A stretch of DNA of 43,810 nucleotides from an uncultured Erysipelotrichaceae bacterium (GTDB lineage Bacteria; Bacillota_I; Bacilli_A; Erysipelotrichales; Erysipelotrichaceae), in contig CADABS010000013.1 in the NCBI GenBank assembly GCA_902786245.1, positions 1-43,810 on the forward strand, written 5' to 3'. Below, one piece after another: positions 1 through 7,794 of this stretch; the stretch's first letter is position 1, and every line of letters begins with the position of its first letter. Both the position numbers and the translations under genes were made by a program. Below the pieces are notes generated by a model. It ran no database searches, was not told where the DNA came from, and saw only the letters and a program-made list of their open reading frames with translations.

Positions 1-498
1 TACCGGCTCATGGCGGATGCAGCGCCGAAGTATGCGCACCTTTACCGGGCCGGGATCTTCGGCTATATCTGGCTGGCTCCGGTCGGCTGCCATCTGAACA
101 TGGGCATCCTGAACCTGGCCTATAAATATCTGCTCCGGGCAGATGAGGCGCTTGCGGCGAAGACAGCGGACCTGCTGTTTTACGGCTTCAGCCTGCCTGT
201 ATATCTGCTGCTCGTGATCTTCTGGCTGCCGATGATGATCATCCAGTTTAAAGCATTTGCCAAGGAGCTGACGCCCTATCCTAAGAAGGCCAAATGGTTC
301 TGCGTGCCGATCGGCGCGGTCCCGGCGCTGGTGTTGGCTGTGATCCTTGGTCCAGACACTGCTCTCGGAGCGGGAATCGGAACGATGTTTTTGAGCTTCG
401 GAAACGCCTTCATGTTCGGCGGACTTTCAGCAACGCTTCCGAGTGCAGAGCAATTTAAAGCATTTGAAAACTCCCTGCGGCAGTCATCGGAGGAATGA
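1..498 (+). CDS. Multi-pass membrane protein, 5' end outside window (partial)
   Basis: The frame is open from base 1, so the first ATG (base 10) is probably internal and the N-terminus lies outside the window. The visible 162 residues hold several hydrophobic segments (around residues 13-40, 48-75, 95-115 and 120-140) and end in a charged tail. The pattern resembles the C-terminal half of the gene at 3689-4408: an opening aromatic/basic segment of the LYRAGIFGYIW / LYIAGLIWGCM type, a long segment near the middle and a basic stretch before the next helix. I therefore read the two as paralogs. The stop overlaps the next start (ATGA), so the genes are co-translated. I do not recognise a function. 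Confidence 0.7.
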   Translation, partial: YRLMADAAPKYAHLYRAGIFGYIWLAPVGCHLNMGILNLAYKYLLRADEALAAKTADLLFYGFSLPVYLLLVIFWLPMMIIQFKAFAKELTPYPKKAKWFCVPIGAVPALVLAVILGPDTALGAGIGTMFLSFGNAFMFGGLSATLPSAEQFKAFENSLRQSSEE

Positions 499-944
499 AA
501 CAAATGATCGTCCAGAAAACTTCCGTCTTTCCGGCGGGCAGAGATTTTGTCTTTCAGAAGCTGCAGCAGCTTAAAACGCTTCAGTATATTACCTGGCCTT
601 ATGCAACCTTTGAATCGATTGGGGAAACGGTCTCCACATGGGAGGCCGGCAGCACATCTGCATATAGGTTCCGGCTCTTTGGCATGATCCCATTTGGAAC
701 TCACACAATTCATATCGTGCGTTTCGATCCGGACAGCGTCAGCAGCCGGGAGGGAAATGAACATGTACCGGTATGGAATCATGATATTCAGCTGATCGAG
801 AAGGATGAAACCCATACCCGGTATACGGATCGGGTGGAGATCCACGCAGGCTGGAAGACCGTTTTCATCTGGCTGTGGGCAAACGCTTTCTATGCACACA
901 GGCAGAGAAAGTGGATTCGGCTGTTAAACAGATCGGAGAGGTGA
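495..944 (+). CDS. SRPBCC/START-like small protein
   Basis: A 149-residue soluble protein whose start overlaps the preceding stop (ATGA). The layout is typical of the SRPBCC (Bet v1/START) fold: an N-terminal beta strand followed by a helix (VFPAGRDFVFQKLQQL), antiparallel strands with alternating hydrophobics, a late strand (TRYTDRVEIHAG) and a C-terminal amphipathic helix rich in aromatic and basic residues (FIWLWANAFYAHRQRKW). Proteins of this fold bind hydrophobic ligands in a cavity; no ligand can be named here. The fold call is my inference from the pattern. Its stop lies inside the ribosome binding site of the next gene, which fits one transcript for this block. Confidence 0.7.
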   Translation: MKQMIVQKTSVFPAGRDFVFQKLQQLKTLQYITWPYATFESIGETVSTWEAGSTSAYRFRLFGMIPFGTHTIHIVRFDPDSVSSREGNEHVPVWNHDIQLIEKDETHTRYTDRVEIHAGWKTVFIWLWANAFYAHRQRKWIRLLNRSER

Positions 945-950
945 CAGCCC

Positions 951-1808
951 ATGAGGATCTTGATTTTTGGCGCCGGCGTGATCGGCAGCCTGTACGGCGC
1001 GATGCTTGCGGAGGCCGGATACGATGTATCCGTTTATGCGCGGGGATGCCGCCTGGAAAGCCTGACGCGGGATGGACTGCTGTATAAGAGAAAGGGCAAG
1101 ATACGAAAGGCTCCCGTGAACATACTGTCAAGGCTGGAAGCGAAAGACTGCTATGATCTTATTCTGCTGACCGTTCGGGAAAACCAGCTGCACGCCGCGC
1201 TGGAAGAACTTCGGCAAAACATCAGCCCGACCATTGTCACCATGGTCAATTCCCTGGAGACCTATGATCAATGGGAGGCGATTTGCGGGGAGGGACGGAT
1301 TACTCCCGCTTTCCCCGGCGCGGGAGGCGGCTTTGACGGAAACGTGCTGGACGCAGCCTTGACCCCGCGGCTCATCCAGCCGACAACTTTCGGGAAAACC
1401 GACGGAAGAGAAAGAGTTCTTGCCCGTGTTTTTCACCGGGCGAAAATCCCCTGTCAGATCGTATCGGATATGCACGCATGGCGGCTGTGTCATCTGGCTA
1501 TGGTCGTGCCGATCGCCGACGCATATTATGAGGCGGCGGATCCCGGGCACGCAGGAAGAGACGCAGCGCTCATGAGAAAAACCGCAAAGCAGATCCGGGA
1601 TAACCTGGACGTAATCGCAGCCCGGAAGATCCGGCTGTCACCGGGGAAAATGCAGGCCTTCCGCCTGCTGCCCATGCCGCTCGTGGGATGGATACTCGGC
1701 TTTGTGTTTCAAAGTTCCTTCGGGGATCGGTTCATGTACCGGCATTCGATGAAAGCGTCGGATGAGATGCGTCAGCTGCACGAGCAGTTATATCGATGGC
1801 TTGAGTAA
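951..1808 (+). CDS. Ketopantoate reductase family (PanE/ApbA-like) oxidoreductase
   Basis: A 285-residue protein opening with a Rossmann dinucleotide-binding motif, ILIFGAGVIGSLYGAMLAEAG (GxGxxG at residues 7-12), followed by an acidic/aromatic strand (VSVYARG). This is the usual start of the 2-dehydropantoate 2-reductase family, which reduces ketopantoate to pantoate with NADPH. The middle NSLETYDQW stretch sits where family members carry the conserved Asn loop (usually N-G), and the C-terminal half is helical as in the ApbA_C domain. The sequence diverges from housekeeping PanE and sits among accessory genes, so the substrate may differ. The start is supported by GGAGAGGTGA seven bases upstream. 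The CoA genes coaBC and coaX lie far away at 38-40 kb, so no operon link to CoA synthesis is visible. Confidence 0.82.
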   Translation: MRILIFGAGVIGSLYGAMLAEAGYDVSVYARGCRLESLTRDGLLYKRKGKIRKAPVNILSRLEAKDCYDLILLTVRENQLHAALEELRQNISPTIVTMVNSLETYDQWEAICGEGRITPAFPGAGGGFDGNVLDAALTPRLIQPTTFGKTDGRERVLARVFHRAKIPCQIVSDMHAWRLCHLAMVVPIADAYYEAADPGHAGRDAALMRKTAKQIRDNLDVIAARKIRLSPGKMQAFRLLPMPLVGWILGFVFQSSFGDRFMYRHSMKASDEMRQLHEQLYRWLE

Positions 1809-1854
1809 GAGGGCAATCAAAAAAAACATTATTTTTCACAATCAGGAGGGCAGT

Positions 1855-2352
1855 ATGCTTTTGACAATATTTCTGACGGTCGTCTTCTGCGCAGCGATGG
1901 CAATGATGCTGATATCCTGCGTGGCATTTATACAGGACAATAAGTTCTTCGGCTCGGCCCCGAAGGAAGCGCGGGAAGTGATCATCCAGAAAGAACACGA
2001 ACTCTTCTACGGGGCCAGGGCGATCGGATGGACGCTGTTTATCATCAGCGTTCTGATGATCCTCGGGGTGGGTGTGATCGCCATCTGGGACGGATTCAGA
2101 AGCGGCTTTACATTTTGGCAGTTCTTTTTGCGGTTTGTGCTGATCTTCACGATCTATAAGATCTGCGACATGACCCTCATCGACAACTTCCTGCTTCTGA
2201 AATTCCACTTCTTCCAGCATTATTACCCAGAGGCGGCACAGGTGATGGAGGGAAGAAAGTATGGTTTCAACATTGTGAGCCAACTGCTCAAACTGTTTGT
2301 GATCTTCCCTGCGGTTTCGGCGCTGGCAGCGTGGATCTGTACTCTGTTTTGA
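1855..2352 (+). CDS. Small multi-pass membrane protein, family member A
   Basis: A 165-residue protein with about four hydrophobic segments (residues 1-23, 57-80, 85-105, 140-160). I chose the ATG at 1855 because AGGAGG lies just upstream; an in-frame ATG at 1762 would overlap the preceding gene. A cytoplasmic-looking segment with the core SAPKEAREVIIQKEHELFYGARAIG separates the first two helices, and a conserved-looking D-x-x-[LF]-[IL]-D motif (CDMTLIDNFLL) ends the third. The same layout appears in the proteins at 2377-2850 (broken), 4405-4899 and, truncated, at 4915-5117. The function is unknown. Confidence 0.72.
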   Translation: MLLTIFLTVVFCAAMAMMLISCVAFIQDNKFFGSAPKEAREVIIQKEHELFYGARAIGWTLFIISVLMILGVGVIAIWDGFRSGFTFWQFFLRFVLIFTIYKICDMTLIDNFLLLKFHFFQHYYPEAAQVMEGRKYGFNIVSQLLKLFVIFPAVSALAAWICTLF

Positions 2353-2376
2353 TGGCATTTATACGGAGGTCTGAAT

Positions 2377-2850
2377 ATGAGTATCCGGGTTATTCTGATA
2401 GAAATTGCCGTCTTTTCAGCCATATGTACAGCGATCGTTTTCTTTGCCGCCAGCGGCGGCAGAAAGCACTCTCCCGCGGCGGTCCATCTGATATACAGGA
2501 GGAATACTTTAAAACCCATGAGCGGATTGACGTGAGTTGCAAGTCAAAGAATGTGATTCTGACGAAAGGTTCCGGTGTATTGCTTTTTACATGTATCCTG
2601 CCGGTCTGCTCGCTTATTGCCATAGCGAAAACCTTCTGGCAGAGTTTTGGACTCACTTTCGGCCTGATGGCGTGGATCAGCATCTATGACACCTGCTTCC
2701 TTGATTGGGTGCTGTCTGCCGATGTTCCGACTGGAGGGTACCGGGCATATGGACAAAGCCTATCACCAGAAGTGGTTCCACGCGAAGGGCATGCTGTTTC
2801 CCGGCATCATCTTCGCACTGATCCCTGCCGCTTTGGCGGATGGATTGTGA
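2377..2850 (+). pseudogene. Small multi-pass membrane protein, family member B, with two compensating frameshifts
   Basis: Three adjacent reading segments together make one protein of the local membrane family. The N-terminal part (from ATG 2377, MSIRVILIEIAVF...) ends at a TGA at 2533. The middle part, with the family core FWQSFGLTFGLMAWISIYDT and DWVL, runs in the next frame from about 2500 to 2730. The last part (HMDKAYHQKWFHAKGMLFP...) returns to the first frame and stops at 2848-2850. Removing one base near 2730 (ccgActgg) restores the second junction, and the first lies near 2490-2510. The frames are 1, 0, 1, so the overall length (158 codons) is preserved. It is either a pseudogene or two indel errors in the assembly. 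Confidence 0.68.
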
Positions 2851-2894
2851 CATTGATCCGATAAGACGATCAACAGGAGAGGATTGACTTACCA

Positions 2895-3692
2895 ATGAAA
2901 TATTTTGAATTTGGCAAAGAGAACGGGGAATTGATGGTCCTTCTGCATGGCGGCGGGACCAGCTATCTCGGCGTTCTTCCTACCGCCAGGAAGATTGCGG
3001 AGAAATACCATGTCGTACTGCTTGCCTACGACGGCTTCAACCCGTCCGAACCGGAGACGGAATTTCAGTCATTGGCCTATGAAGCACAAGGTCTGGAAGA
3101 CTATCTCATAGAGAATTACGGCGGCAGGGTCGATATCCTCTATGGTCTTTCCTATGGCTGCCGTACATTGATGCAGGTGCTGGAGGACAACCGGCTGGAG
3201 ATCACTACAACGATCGCTGACGGTATGTCTCTGCGGGATTATCCCGATATCAAAAGCGGTTTCTGGAAAGAAGTCTATCTCTTTTTCTTCACGGGAACGT
3301 TCTTCGTTATCATGGGCAGAGCAGGAAAGCTGCGCAAACGGTTTCTGGCAAAGATCACAGGGCGAAGCATTGAAGAAGCTGACCGGATCCTCTATACCAA
3401 AGCCAGCTGGAAAAGCTGGAAGAACCAGGATAGGTGTCTGATCGGCAAAAAGACCGATTACAGTGTTTTCAAAAATACCGATATGCATATCTGGTATGGA
3501 ATCAAGGGAACTGTGGACAGAAAACTTTCGGCCAATCTGGAAGAACTGAAAGCAAAGGGCTATCCCTTCACCTGTAAGATCTTTGAAGACATGGGCCACG
3601 GCGGCCTGATCGGCGAAAACACGGAACGCTTTATCGAAGAGGTGGACGCTGTACACCTGCAATCGAAGAGGAAAACGGAGAAAAGAGTATGA
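2895..3692 (+). CDS. Alpha/beta hydrolase
   Basis: A 265-residue alpha/beta-hydrolase-fold protein. The oxyanion-hole motif HGGG is at residues 18-21. The nucleophile elbow GLSYG is at 84-88 with Ser86 as the expected nucleophile. A late His in DMGHGG, near residue 235, completes the likely triad. Between them lies a helical cap with hydrophobic stretches (LFFFTGTFFVIMGRAG) that could bind lipid or sit near the membrane. The substrate cannot be told. The ribosome binding site AGGAGAGG lies about 11 bases upstream. Its 3' end overlaps the next gene by four bases (ATGA), which places it in the same transcript as the membrane proteins. Confidence 0.85.
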   Translation: MKYFEFGKENGELMVLLHGGGTSYLGVLPTARKIAEKYHVVLLAYDGFNPSEPETEFQSLAYEAQGLEDYLIENYGGRVDILYGLSYGCRTLMQVLEDNRLEITTTIADGMSLRDYPDIKSGFWKEVYLFFFTGTFFVIMGRAGKLRKRFLAKITGRSIEEADRILYTKASWKSWKNQDRCLIGKKTDYSVFKNTDMHIWYGIKGTVDRKLSANLEELKAKGYPFTCKIFEDMGHGGLIGENTERFIEEVDAVHLQSKRKTEKRV

Positions 3693-4408
3693 CAGGAAAA
3701 CAACGCGCAAAGATATGCAAAAGGATGCTTTGGATCATTCCCGGTATGATTCTGGCAATCATCGGCGACTACTGCATGGGAATCGAGCCGAAAGACAGCA
3801 CAGGCATTTCCTTTATGATTTCTTCCGGCTGGCTCACAATTGCCGACTGGCGCATTGCGCTTTCCAATATCGGCGGCCTGATCGGAACGGTTTTCTATGC
3901 GGTTGCGGCTCTGAGTTTCATGGAATATCTGAAATACAGGCTCTCTCAGTGCAGCGGAAAATGGGACAGACGATTCCTGAAGCTCTATATCGCAGGACTG
4001 ATCTGGGGCTGCATGGTTTTCATCTATTTCCACCTGGCCTGCGGAACGCTGATCCACAATTACAACGTTCTTTATGAAGCGGCCCAGGGCGATACAGCGC
4101 GGGCTGCGGCAGCCTGGAACCGTTCCTACGCGGTGCAGGCTTTTCCATACTGGGTATCGTTTGCTGTGCTGGGGATCACCTCCACCGGCGGCTGGATCGC
4201 TCTTGTTCTAAGGGAAATTCTGCCGCTGAAAAAACACTGGGTACTGGCGGCTCCGCTTCTGGTTGCCGGAATCGGATTTCTGCTGGAAATGATCCTTCCG
4301 CTGCCCTTCAGCGGCTTTGCGTCCGGCTTTGAAAGCTTTGGCTGGATCGTGATGTTCCTCGGGGGAATCCGGGCCATCAGAAATGACGGAATGGAGGCTT
4401 ACGGATGA
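3689..4408 (+). CDS. Multi-pass membrane protein (DUF6796-like)
   Basis: A 239-residue protein with about seven hydrophobic segments. The order is a short basic N-terminus, a helix at 14-30, a glycine-rich segment (ALSNIGGLIGTVFYAVAALSF), a helix beginning LYIAGLIWGCMVFIYFHLACG, a soluble loop with NYNVLYEAAQG, and three more helices ending in GWIVMFLGGIRAIRNDG. The overall pattern matches what I recall of DUF6796 membrane proteins of Bacillota, an assignment made from memory. The partial gene at the window start looks like a paralog. The start overlaps the upstream stop and the end overlaps the next start, so translation is probably coupled. Confidence 0.75.
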   Translation: MTGKQRAKICKRMLWIIPGMILAIIGDYCMGIEPKDSTGISFMISSGWLTIADWRIALSNIGGLIGTVFYAVAALSFMEYLKYRLSQCSGKWDRRFLKLYIAGLIWGCMVFIYFHLACGTLIHNYNVLYEAAQGDTARAAAAWNRSYAVQAFPYWVSFAVLGITSTGGWIALVLREILPLKKHWVLAAPLLVAGIGFLLEMILPLPFSGFASGFESFGWIVMFLGGIRAIRNDGMEAYG

Positions 4409-4899
4409 TTGCGCTGAAGCTCATTCCGGAAGGCCTCGGACTGGGCTTTCTGCTGTATCTGATCTGTGCTGTCGGCATCCGGAACGGCGCAGTCGGTATG
4501 GTCCATCTGTATGATCAGAAGGTGCAGGAGCGCGTCGTTCAGCTCGGCCTGACGACCGCGGAGGAGATCCGGAAACGAAGCGTGCGTTTCAGAAGTCTGT
4601 GTATTCCGGGGTATCTGATCTATGTGCTGATCTGTGTGTACGTAATCAACGGCGCAGGAGGCTTCTTTGAAGGCTTTTGGCAGGGCTTTGCAATCCTGTC
4701 CATGATGAATCTGATCGACCGTTTTCTGATCGATGGTTACTGGGTCGGTCATACGAAAGCCTGGATCATCCCGGGTACGGAAGACTTAAGGCCGTATATC
4801 ACGGCAAAAGACAAGAAGAAAAAATGGATCATGGGAACCGTGGGCATGGCGCTTATTGCCGCCATTCTCTCCGGAATCATGGCCCTGATGCTGAAATGA
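4405..4899 (+). CDS. Small multi-pass membrane protein, family member C
   Basis: A 164-residue protein with four hydrophobic segments (residues 8-25, 68-85, 92-110, 140-160). It is the best-preserved member of the local family. The third helix ends in a LIDRFLIDGYWVGHTKAW motif, followed by a soluble IPGTEDLRPYI segment and a basic KDKKKKW patch before the last helix. This corresponds to DWVL...GTGHMDKAYHQKW in the broken copy at 2377-2850. GGAGG lies seven bases before the ATG, inside the preceding gene. The function is unknown; repeated copies suggest related subunits or diversified versions of one component. Confidence 0.75.
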   Translation: MIALKLIPEGLGLGFLLYLICAVGIRNGAVGMVHLYDQKVQERVVQLGLTTAEEIRKRSVRFRSLCIPGYLIYVLICVYVINGAGGFFEGFWQGFAILSMMNLIDRFLIDGYWVGHTKAWIIPGTEDLRPYITAKDKKKKWIMGTVGMALIAAILSGIMALMLK

Positions 4900-4914
4900 G
4901 AAAGGAGCGGAAGA

Positions 4915-5117
4915 ATGGTCACCCTGATTCTGACGCTGACAATGTACGCTTTGCTGTTCCTTATGATCCGGCCGGCGGCGTACTTCTGTCCCTGGACGGG
5001 ACTGCTTCGGTTTATTCCAAAGGATATCGAAGAAAAAGCCAGGCTGCACCGGTGCTGCAGGCAATCGGCGGGTTTATGGAAAGTCCCGCAAATCAAAAAG
5101 GAGCTGTGAATCAATGA
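4915..5117 (+). pseudogene. Truncated remnant of the small multi-pass membrane protein family
   Basis: A reading frame from ATG 4915 gives one transmembrane segment and then RFIPKDIEEKARLH, which matches the inter-helix segment of family member A (SAPKEAREVIIQKE). The frame then degenerates and stops at 5109. In the overlapping +1 frame the sequence continues as APVLQAIGGFMES and ends at 5117, like the ARAIGW start of the second helix in member A. I read this as a frameshifted and truncated copy missing its last two or three helices. It could still be expressed as a 64-residue single-pass protein, since a reasonable ribosome binding site (AAAGGAG) precedes it. Confidence 0.5.
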
Positions 5118-5737
5118 AACTTGGAATCATAGGAAAACTGTTTCCCCTCATGTTCCGCAGGACGGTCTACGGATATACGGCGAAGGCTGTCCCGGGACTG
5201 GACATGCATGCATTTCAGAAGAAACACAAAAAAGAGTACGAAGCGATGGTGAAAAGAACGCCTTCCGTCGGCTCATTGAAGGACAATATGTTTGCAGCCG
5301 TGATGTATATGGCCTGCTACGGATTCTCTTATTACAAGGCGGATCCGGAGCATATCACAATGGAAGTTTTTGACGGTATGATCGATGCGCTTTGCAAAAG
5401 CGACATGATGAAGCGTTTCTATCAGGGGAAAAACTGCTTTGACCAAAAAGAGATCGATAAATATATCCGCGGTGCAGAACGCTCGAAGAAACGGGAATAC
5501 CCGATGGACTGGGTCTTTGATTTTTCCTGTGACCTGTCGGTTCCCGAATACTATGTCACGCACCGGGAATGCGGTGTGTGCAAAATCGGGCAGCAGGAGA
5601 ATCTTTCATTTCTGACACCGCACATGTGCGTTATGGATTATCCGACGATTGAGTATAAGGGCGGAAAGCTGCTGCGCACAAAGACACTCGGTGCCGGCGG
5701 CGACTGCTGCGACTTTCATGTCGTCAAAGGGGGATGA
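5114..5737 (+). CDS. L-2-amino-thiazoline-4-carboxylic acid (ATC) hydrolase family protein 1
   Basis: A 207-residue protein of the ATC-hydrolase family. The family is named for the enzyme that opens L-2-amino-thiazoline-4-carboxylate during cysteine formation in Pseudomonas, but most members have no tested activity. The N-terminal half is helical. The C-terminal domain carries ECGVCK (about residues 150-155), then PHMCVMDYP, and ends in TKTLGAGGDCCDFH. This gives a spaced C-x2-C, C, CC set plus Asp and His residues that could bind a metal or form an active site. AAAGGAG lies ten bases upstream. The gene overlaps or abuts a second family member, forming a tandem pair. Confidence 0.8.
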   Translation: MKLGIIGKLFPLMFRRTVYGYTAKAVPGLDMHAFQKKHKKEYEAMVKRTPSVGSLKDNMFAAVMYMACYGFSYYKADPEHITMEVFDGMIDALCKSDMMKRFYQGKNCFDQKEIDKYIRGAERSKKREYPMDWVFDFSCDLSVPEYYVTHRECGVCKIGQQENLSFLTPHMCVMDYPTIEYKGGKLLRTKTLGAGGDCCDFHVVKGG

Positions 5738-5742
5738 GTAAC

Positions 5743-6375
5743 ATGAAATACACTGGAATGCCAATGGGCATGTGGGCTCTGTTCGGCAGATCGTTTCAGA
5801 AGCACTTAGCATCCGTTTGCGGATATGATCCTGAAACTGCGAGAATGATCGCCGCAAAAGCAAAACTGAAATATAAAGAAATCATCGGCCGGCTTCCGGA
5901 ATTCGAGAAAGCAGACCGGTTCAGAATGAATATTGTCAGCTGTGCGATGCTTTCTGCGTTTCTTCTGCATATGCCGGAAAGACCGACGGTGGAAAAGGCA
6001 ACAGAGTATTATCGGCTGTCCATGATGACTGCTCCCATGAAATGGTTCTGCCGGATGAGCGGAAAGAGAAAATTCACGGAAAAGGATCTTCAGGGAATGC
6101 AGGATACGGCAGCTTTGAAAGCCGCTGACCGGAATCCTTATTCCTGGAACATGGAATATCTTCCTTATCCGGACGGCAGCGGCTATGAGGCGAGGTTCAC
6201 AGCCTGCGGCATCTGTACATTGATGAAGGAGTTAGGTATTTACGAACTGGTTCCTGCGATGTGCCGTCTGGACTACACGATGAGCGAAGCAGGCGGTGCA
6301 TCGGAGTTCGTACGGGAATATACACTGGCTTCCGGCGGCCCGTACTGCGACTGCGGATATAAGAAGAAAACATAG
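5743..6375 (+). CDS. ATC hydrolase family protein 2
   Basis: A 210-residue second member of the ATC-hydrolase family, immediately after the first. It keeps the C-terminal signature: ACGICT, PAMCRLDYT, then LASGGPYCDCGYK, so the C-x2-C, C and C-D-C positions correspond to the neighbour. ATG 5734 overlaps the previous stop but abuts the AAAGGGGG ribosome site, so I favour ATG 5743, nine bases downstream of that site. The two proteins are clearly diverged paralogs and may form a heteromer. This is an inference from adjacency and similar length. The substrate is unknown. Confidence 0.78.
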   Translation: MKYTGMPMGMWALFGRSFQKHLASVCGYDPETARMIAAKAKLKYKEIIGRLPEFEKADRFRMNIVSCAMLSAFLLHMPERPTVEKATEYYRLSMMTAPMKWFCRMSGKRKFTEKDLQGMQDTAALKAADRNPYSWNMEYLPYPDGSGYEARFTACGICTLMKELGIYELVPAMCRLDYTMSEAGGASEFVREYTLASGGPYCDCGYKKKT

Positions 6376-6547
6376 GCACTGAAAAACCAAGACCGGAAAA
6401 GAACAGTATAAATGTCTCTGCAGGCTCTGCGGTCACCGGCCATGCCGCTATGATCCTTGAAGACAGAAAACGGTCCTCTGGGCAGTGCAGGAAAGGATGA
6501 TACAGAAGAAAATGCAGGAAAGTATTTCTCAGAAAGGGGAAAATCAG

Positions 6548-7342
6548 ATGAAACCGGATTATAAGAATTGGGTACCGAAAAGCATGGTATACGGACTGGC
6601 AGGCGGAACCGCTGCGTCTTTTGCGGCATTTGCGGTGCTTGGAGTGTCAGATCAGGTGATGCATGGTACATCAAGACGGATCTGCAGGATTGCTTTCGGA
6701 ACCGGTACAATGGTCATGCTGTTTTTCACAGTATGGATGGGCGCCCTGCACAGGACGTTCGATTACAGCGGGAAACGGAAGCTGGCGAAGACGATCATTG
6801 AAGGCACTGCGGAATATGTAACGATACCGGAAGGAGGAACCGGACTGGATGTGGGCTGCGGCAGCGGTGCTCTGACCATTGCCTGTGCAAAGCGCAATCC
6901 CAATGCATCCATGACCGGCTGCGATATCTGGTCAGGCGCATACAGAGCAGTGTTCACAAAGAAACGCTGTCAGGACAATGCAGAGGCAGAAGGTGTACAC
7001 AACGTCCGTTTTGAAGAAGGCAATGCCATTCATCTGCCGTTTGCGGATGAAAGCTTCGATGCGGTCACCAGCAATTACGTTTATCACAATATCAGCGGAC
7101 ATGATAAACAGAAGCTTCTTCTGGAGACACTGCGGGTATTGAAAAAAGGCGGGACCTTTGCGATTCATGATCTGATGAGTCCTGTCCGCTATGGCGATAT
7201 GAATGCTTTTGTGAAGAAACTGAAAGACAGCGGCTATGAAGATGTGCGTCTGATCGATACGGCAGACGGCATGTTCATGCGCAGAAAAGAAGCCGTGCTG
7301 CTGGGACTTGCCGGCTCAAAACTGCTGACCGGGCGGAAATGA
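6548..7342 (+). CDS. Membrane-anchored SAM-dependent methyltransferase
   Basis: A 264-residue protein with two N-terminal hydrophobic segments (about residues 13-33 and 48-66) followed by a class I methyltransferase domain. Motif I is DVGCGSG (101-107). The acidic end of strand 2 is GCDIW, an HLPFADESFDAV stretch follows, and the motif after strand 4 is SNYVYHNISG. These are the usual UbiE/Methyltransf_11 features. The catalytic domain should lie in the cytoplasm, tethered to the membrane by the hairpin. The start at 6548 has AAGGGGA seven bases upstream; an upstream in-frame ATG at 6485 lacks this. It is the last gene of the plus-strand accessory block; the acceptor may be a lipid or membrane-associated compound, which cannot be decided here. 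Confidence 0.85.
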   Translation: MKPDYKNWVPKSMVYGLAGGTAASFAAFAVLGVSDQVMHGTSRRICRIAFGTGTMVMLFFTVWMGALHRTFDYSGKRKLAKTIIEGTAEYVTIPEGGTGLDVGCGSGALTIACAKRNPNASMTGCDIWSGAYRAVFTKKRCQDNAEAEGVHNVRFEEGNAIHLPFADESFDAVTSNYVYHNISGHDKQKLLLETLRVLKKGGTFAIHDLMSPVRYGDMNAFVKKLKDSGYEDVRLIDTADGMFMRRKEAVLLGLAGSKLLTGRK

Positions 7343-7377
7343 TCAGAAGCAGACTGCCGTTCTGCGGATGCTGTACA

Positions 7378-7690
7378 TTATTTCAGATGTGCAGGAAAAT
7401 CCGAAGGAACATGCAACAGCACATCTGTCAGAAGAACAGCGGCATCTTCCTTTGACAGTCCGCTGTCCAGGATACACCTGATCATGAAGGCAGCCATTCC
7501 GGCAGACCGGAATTCATACTAGAGACGCAGTTTCACGGAATCCCGAAGATCAGATCCGTCAGCTGCTTCAGAAATCTGCCGTCATCGCCTTTGAACATGA
7601 CATAAATCAGATCTCTGACTTCGGAAATGCCTTCGATGATGCGCTTTGCGTATAAAGGAATGCCCGCGCTGCCGCAAAGGAAAAGACCGG
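7378..7690 (-). pseudogene. Decayed TetR-family regulator, C-terminal half
   Basis: On the minus strand, pieces in different frames read as a TetR-type ligand-binding domain. They are CGSAGIPLYAKRIIEG, then ISEVRDLIYVMFKGDDG and RFLKQLTDLIFGIP, and after a frameshift and an in-frame TAG (7519-7521) YEFRSAGMAAFMIRC and ILDSGLSKEDAAVLLTD, ending at a TAA at 7378-7380. The pattern of an acidic helix, a phenylalanine/glycine stretch and a D/N-x-G-L loop near the end is typical of TetR C-terminal domains. At least two frameshifts and one stop break it. The N-terminal helix-turn-helix is absent; the minus strand upstream shows nothing TetR-like before the ZIP gene. This covers most of the gene-poor stretch 7343-7794. 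Confidence 0.62.
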
Positions 7691-7703
7691 TTCAGACCGG
7701 TCT
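7684..7703. repeat. Tandem 10-bp repeat AGACCGGTTC/AGACCGGTCT
   Basis: Two back-to-back copies of AGACCGGTYY lie between the dead TetR gene and the ZIP transporter gene. The second copy is itself a perfect palindrome. A third copy (AGACCGGTCC) lies at 8604-8613, just after the ZIP gene. It could be an operator left from the lost regulator; no promoter is clear next to it. Confidence 0.35.
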
Positions 7704-7794
7704 GGGGCTGCAGCTGAAGAAAATGCCTGACAGGCAGCAGCCAGGCTCCTCACTGATCAGTTTCGGCGGGGAGCTGTTTGTTAAGGAGTAAATG

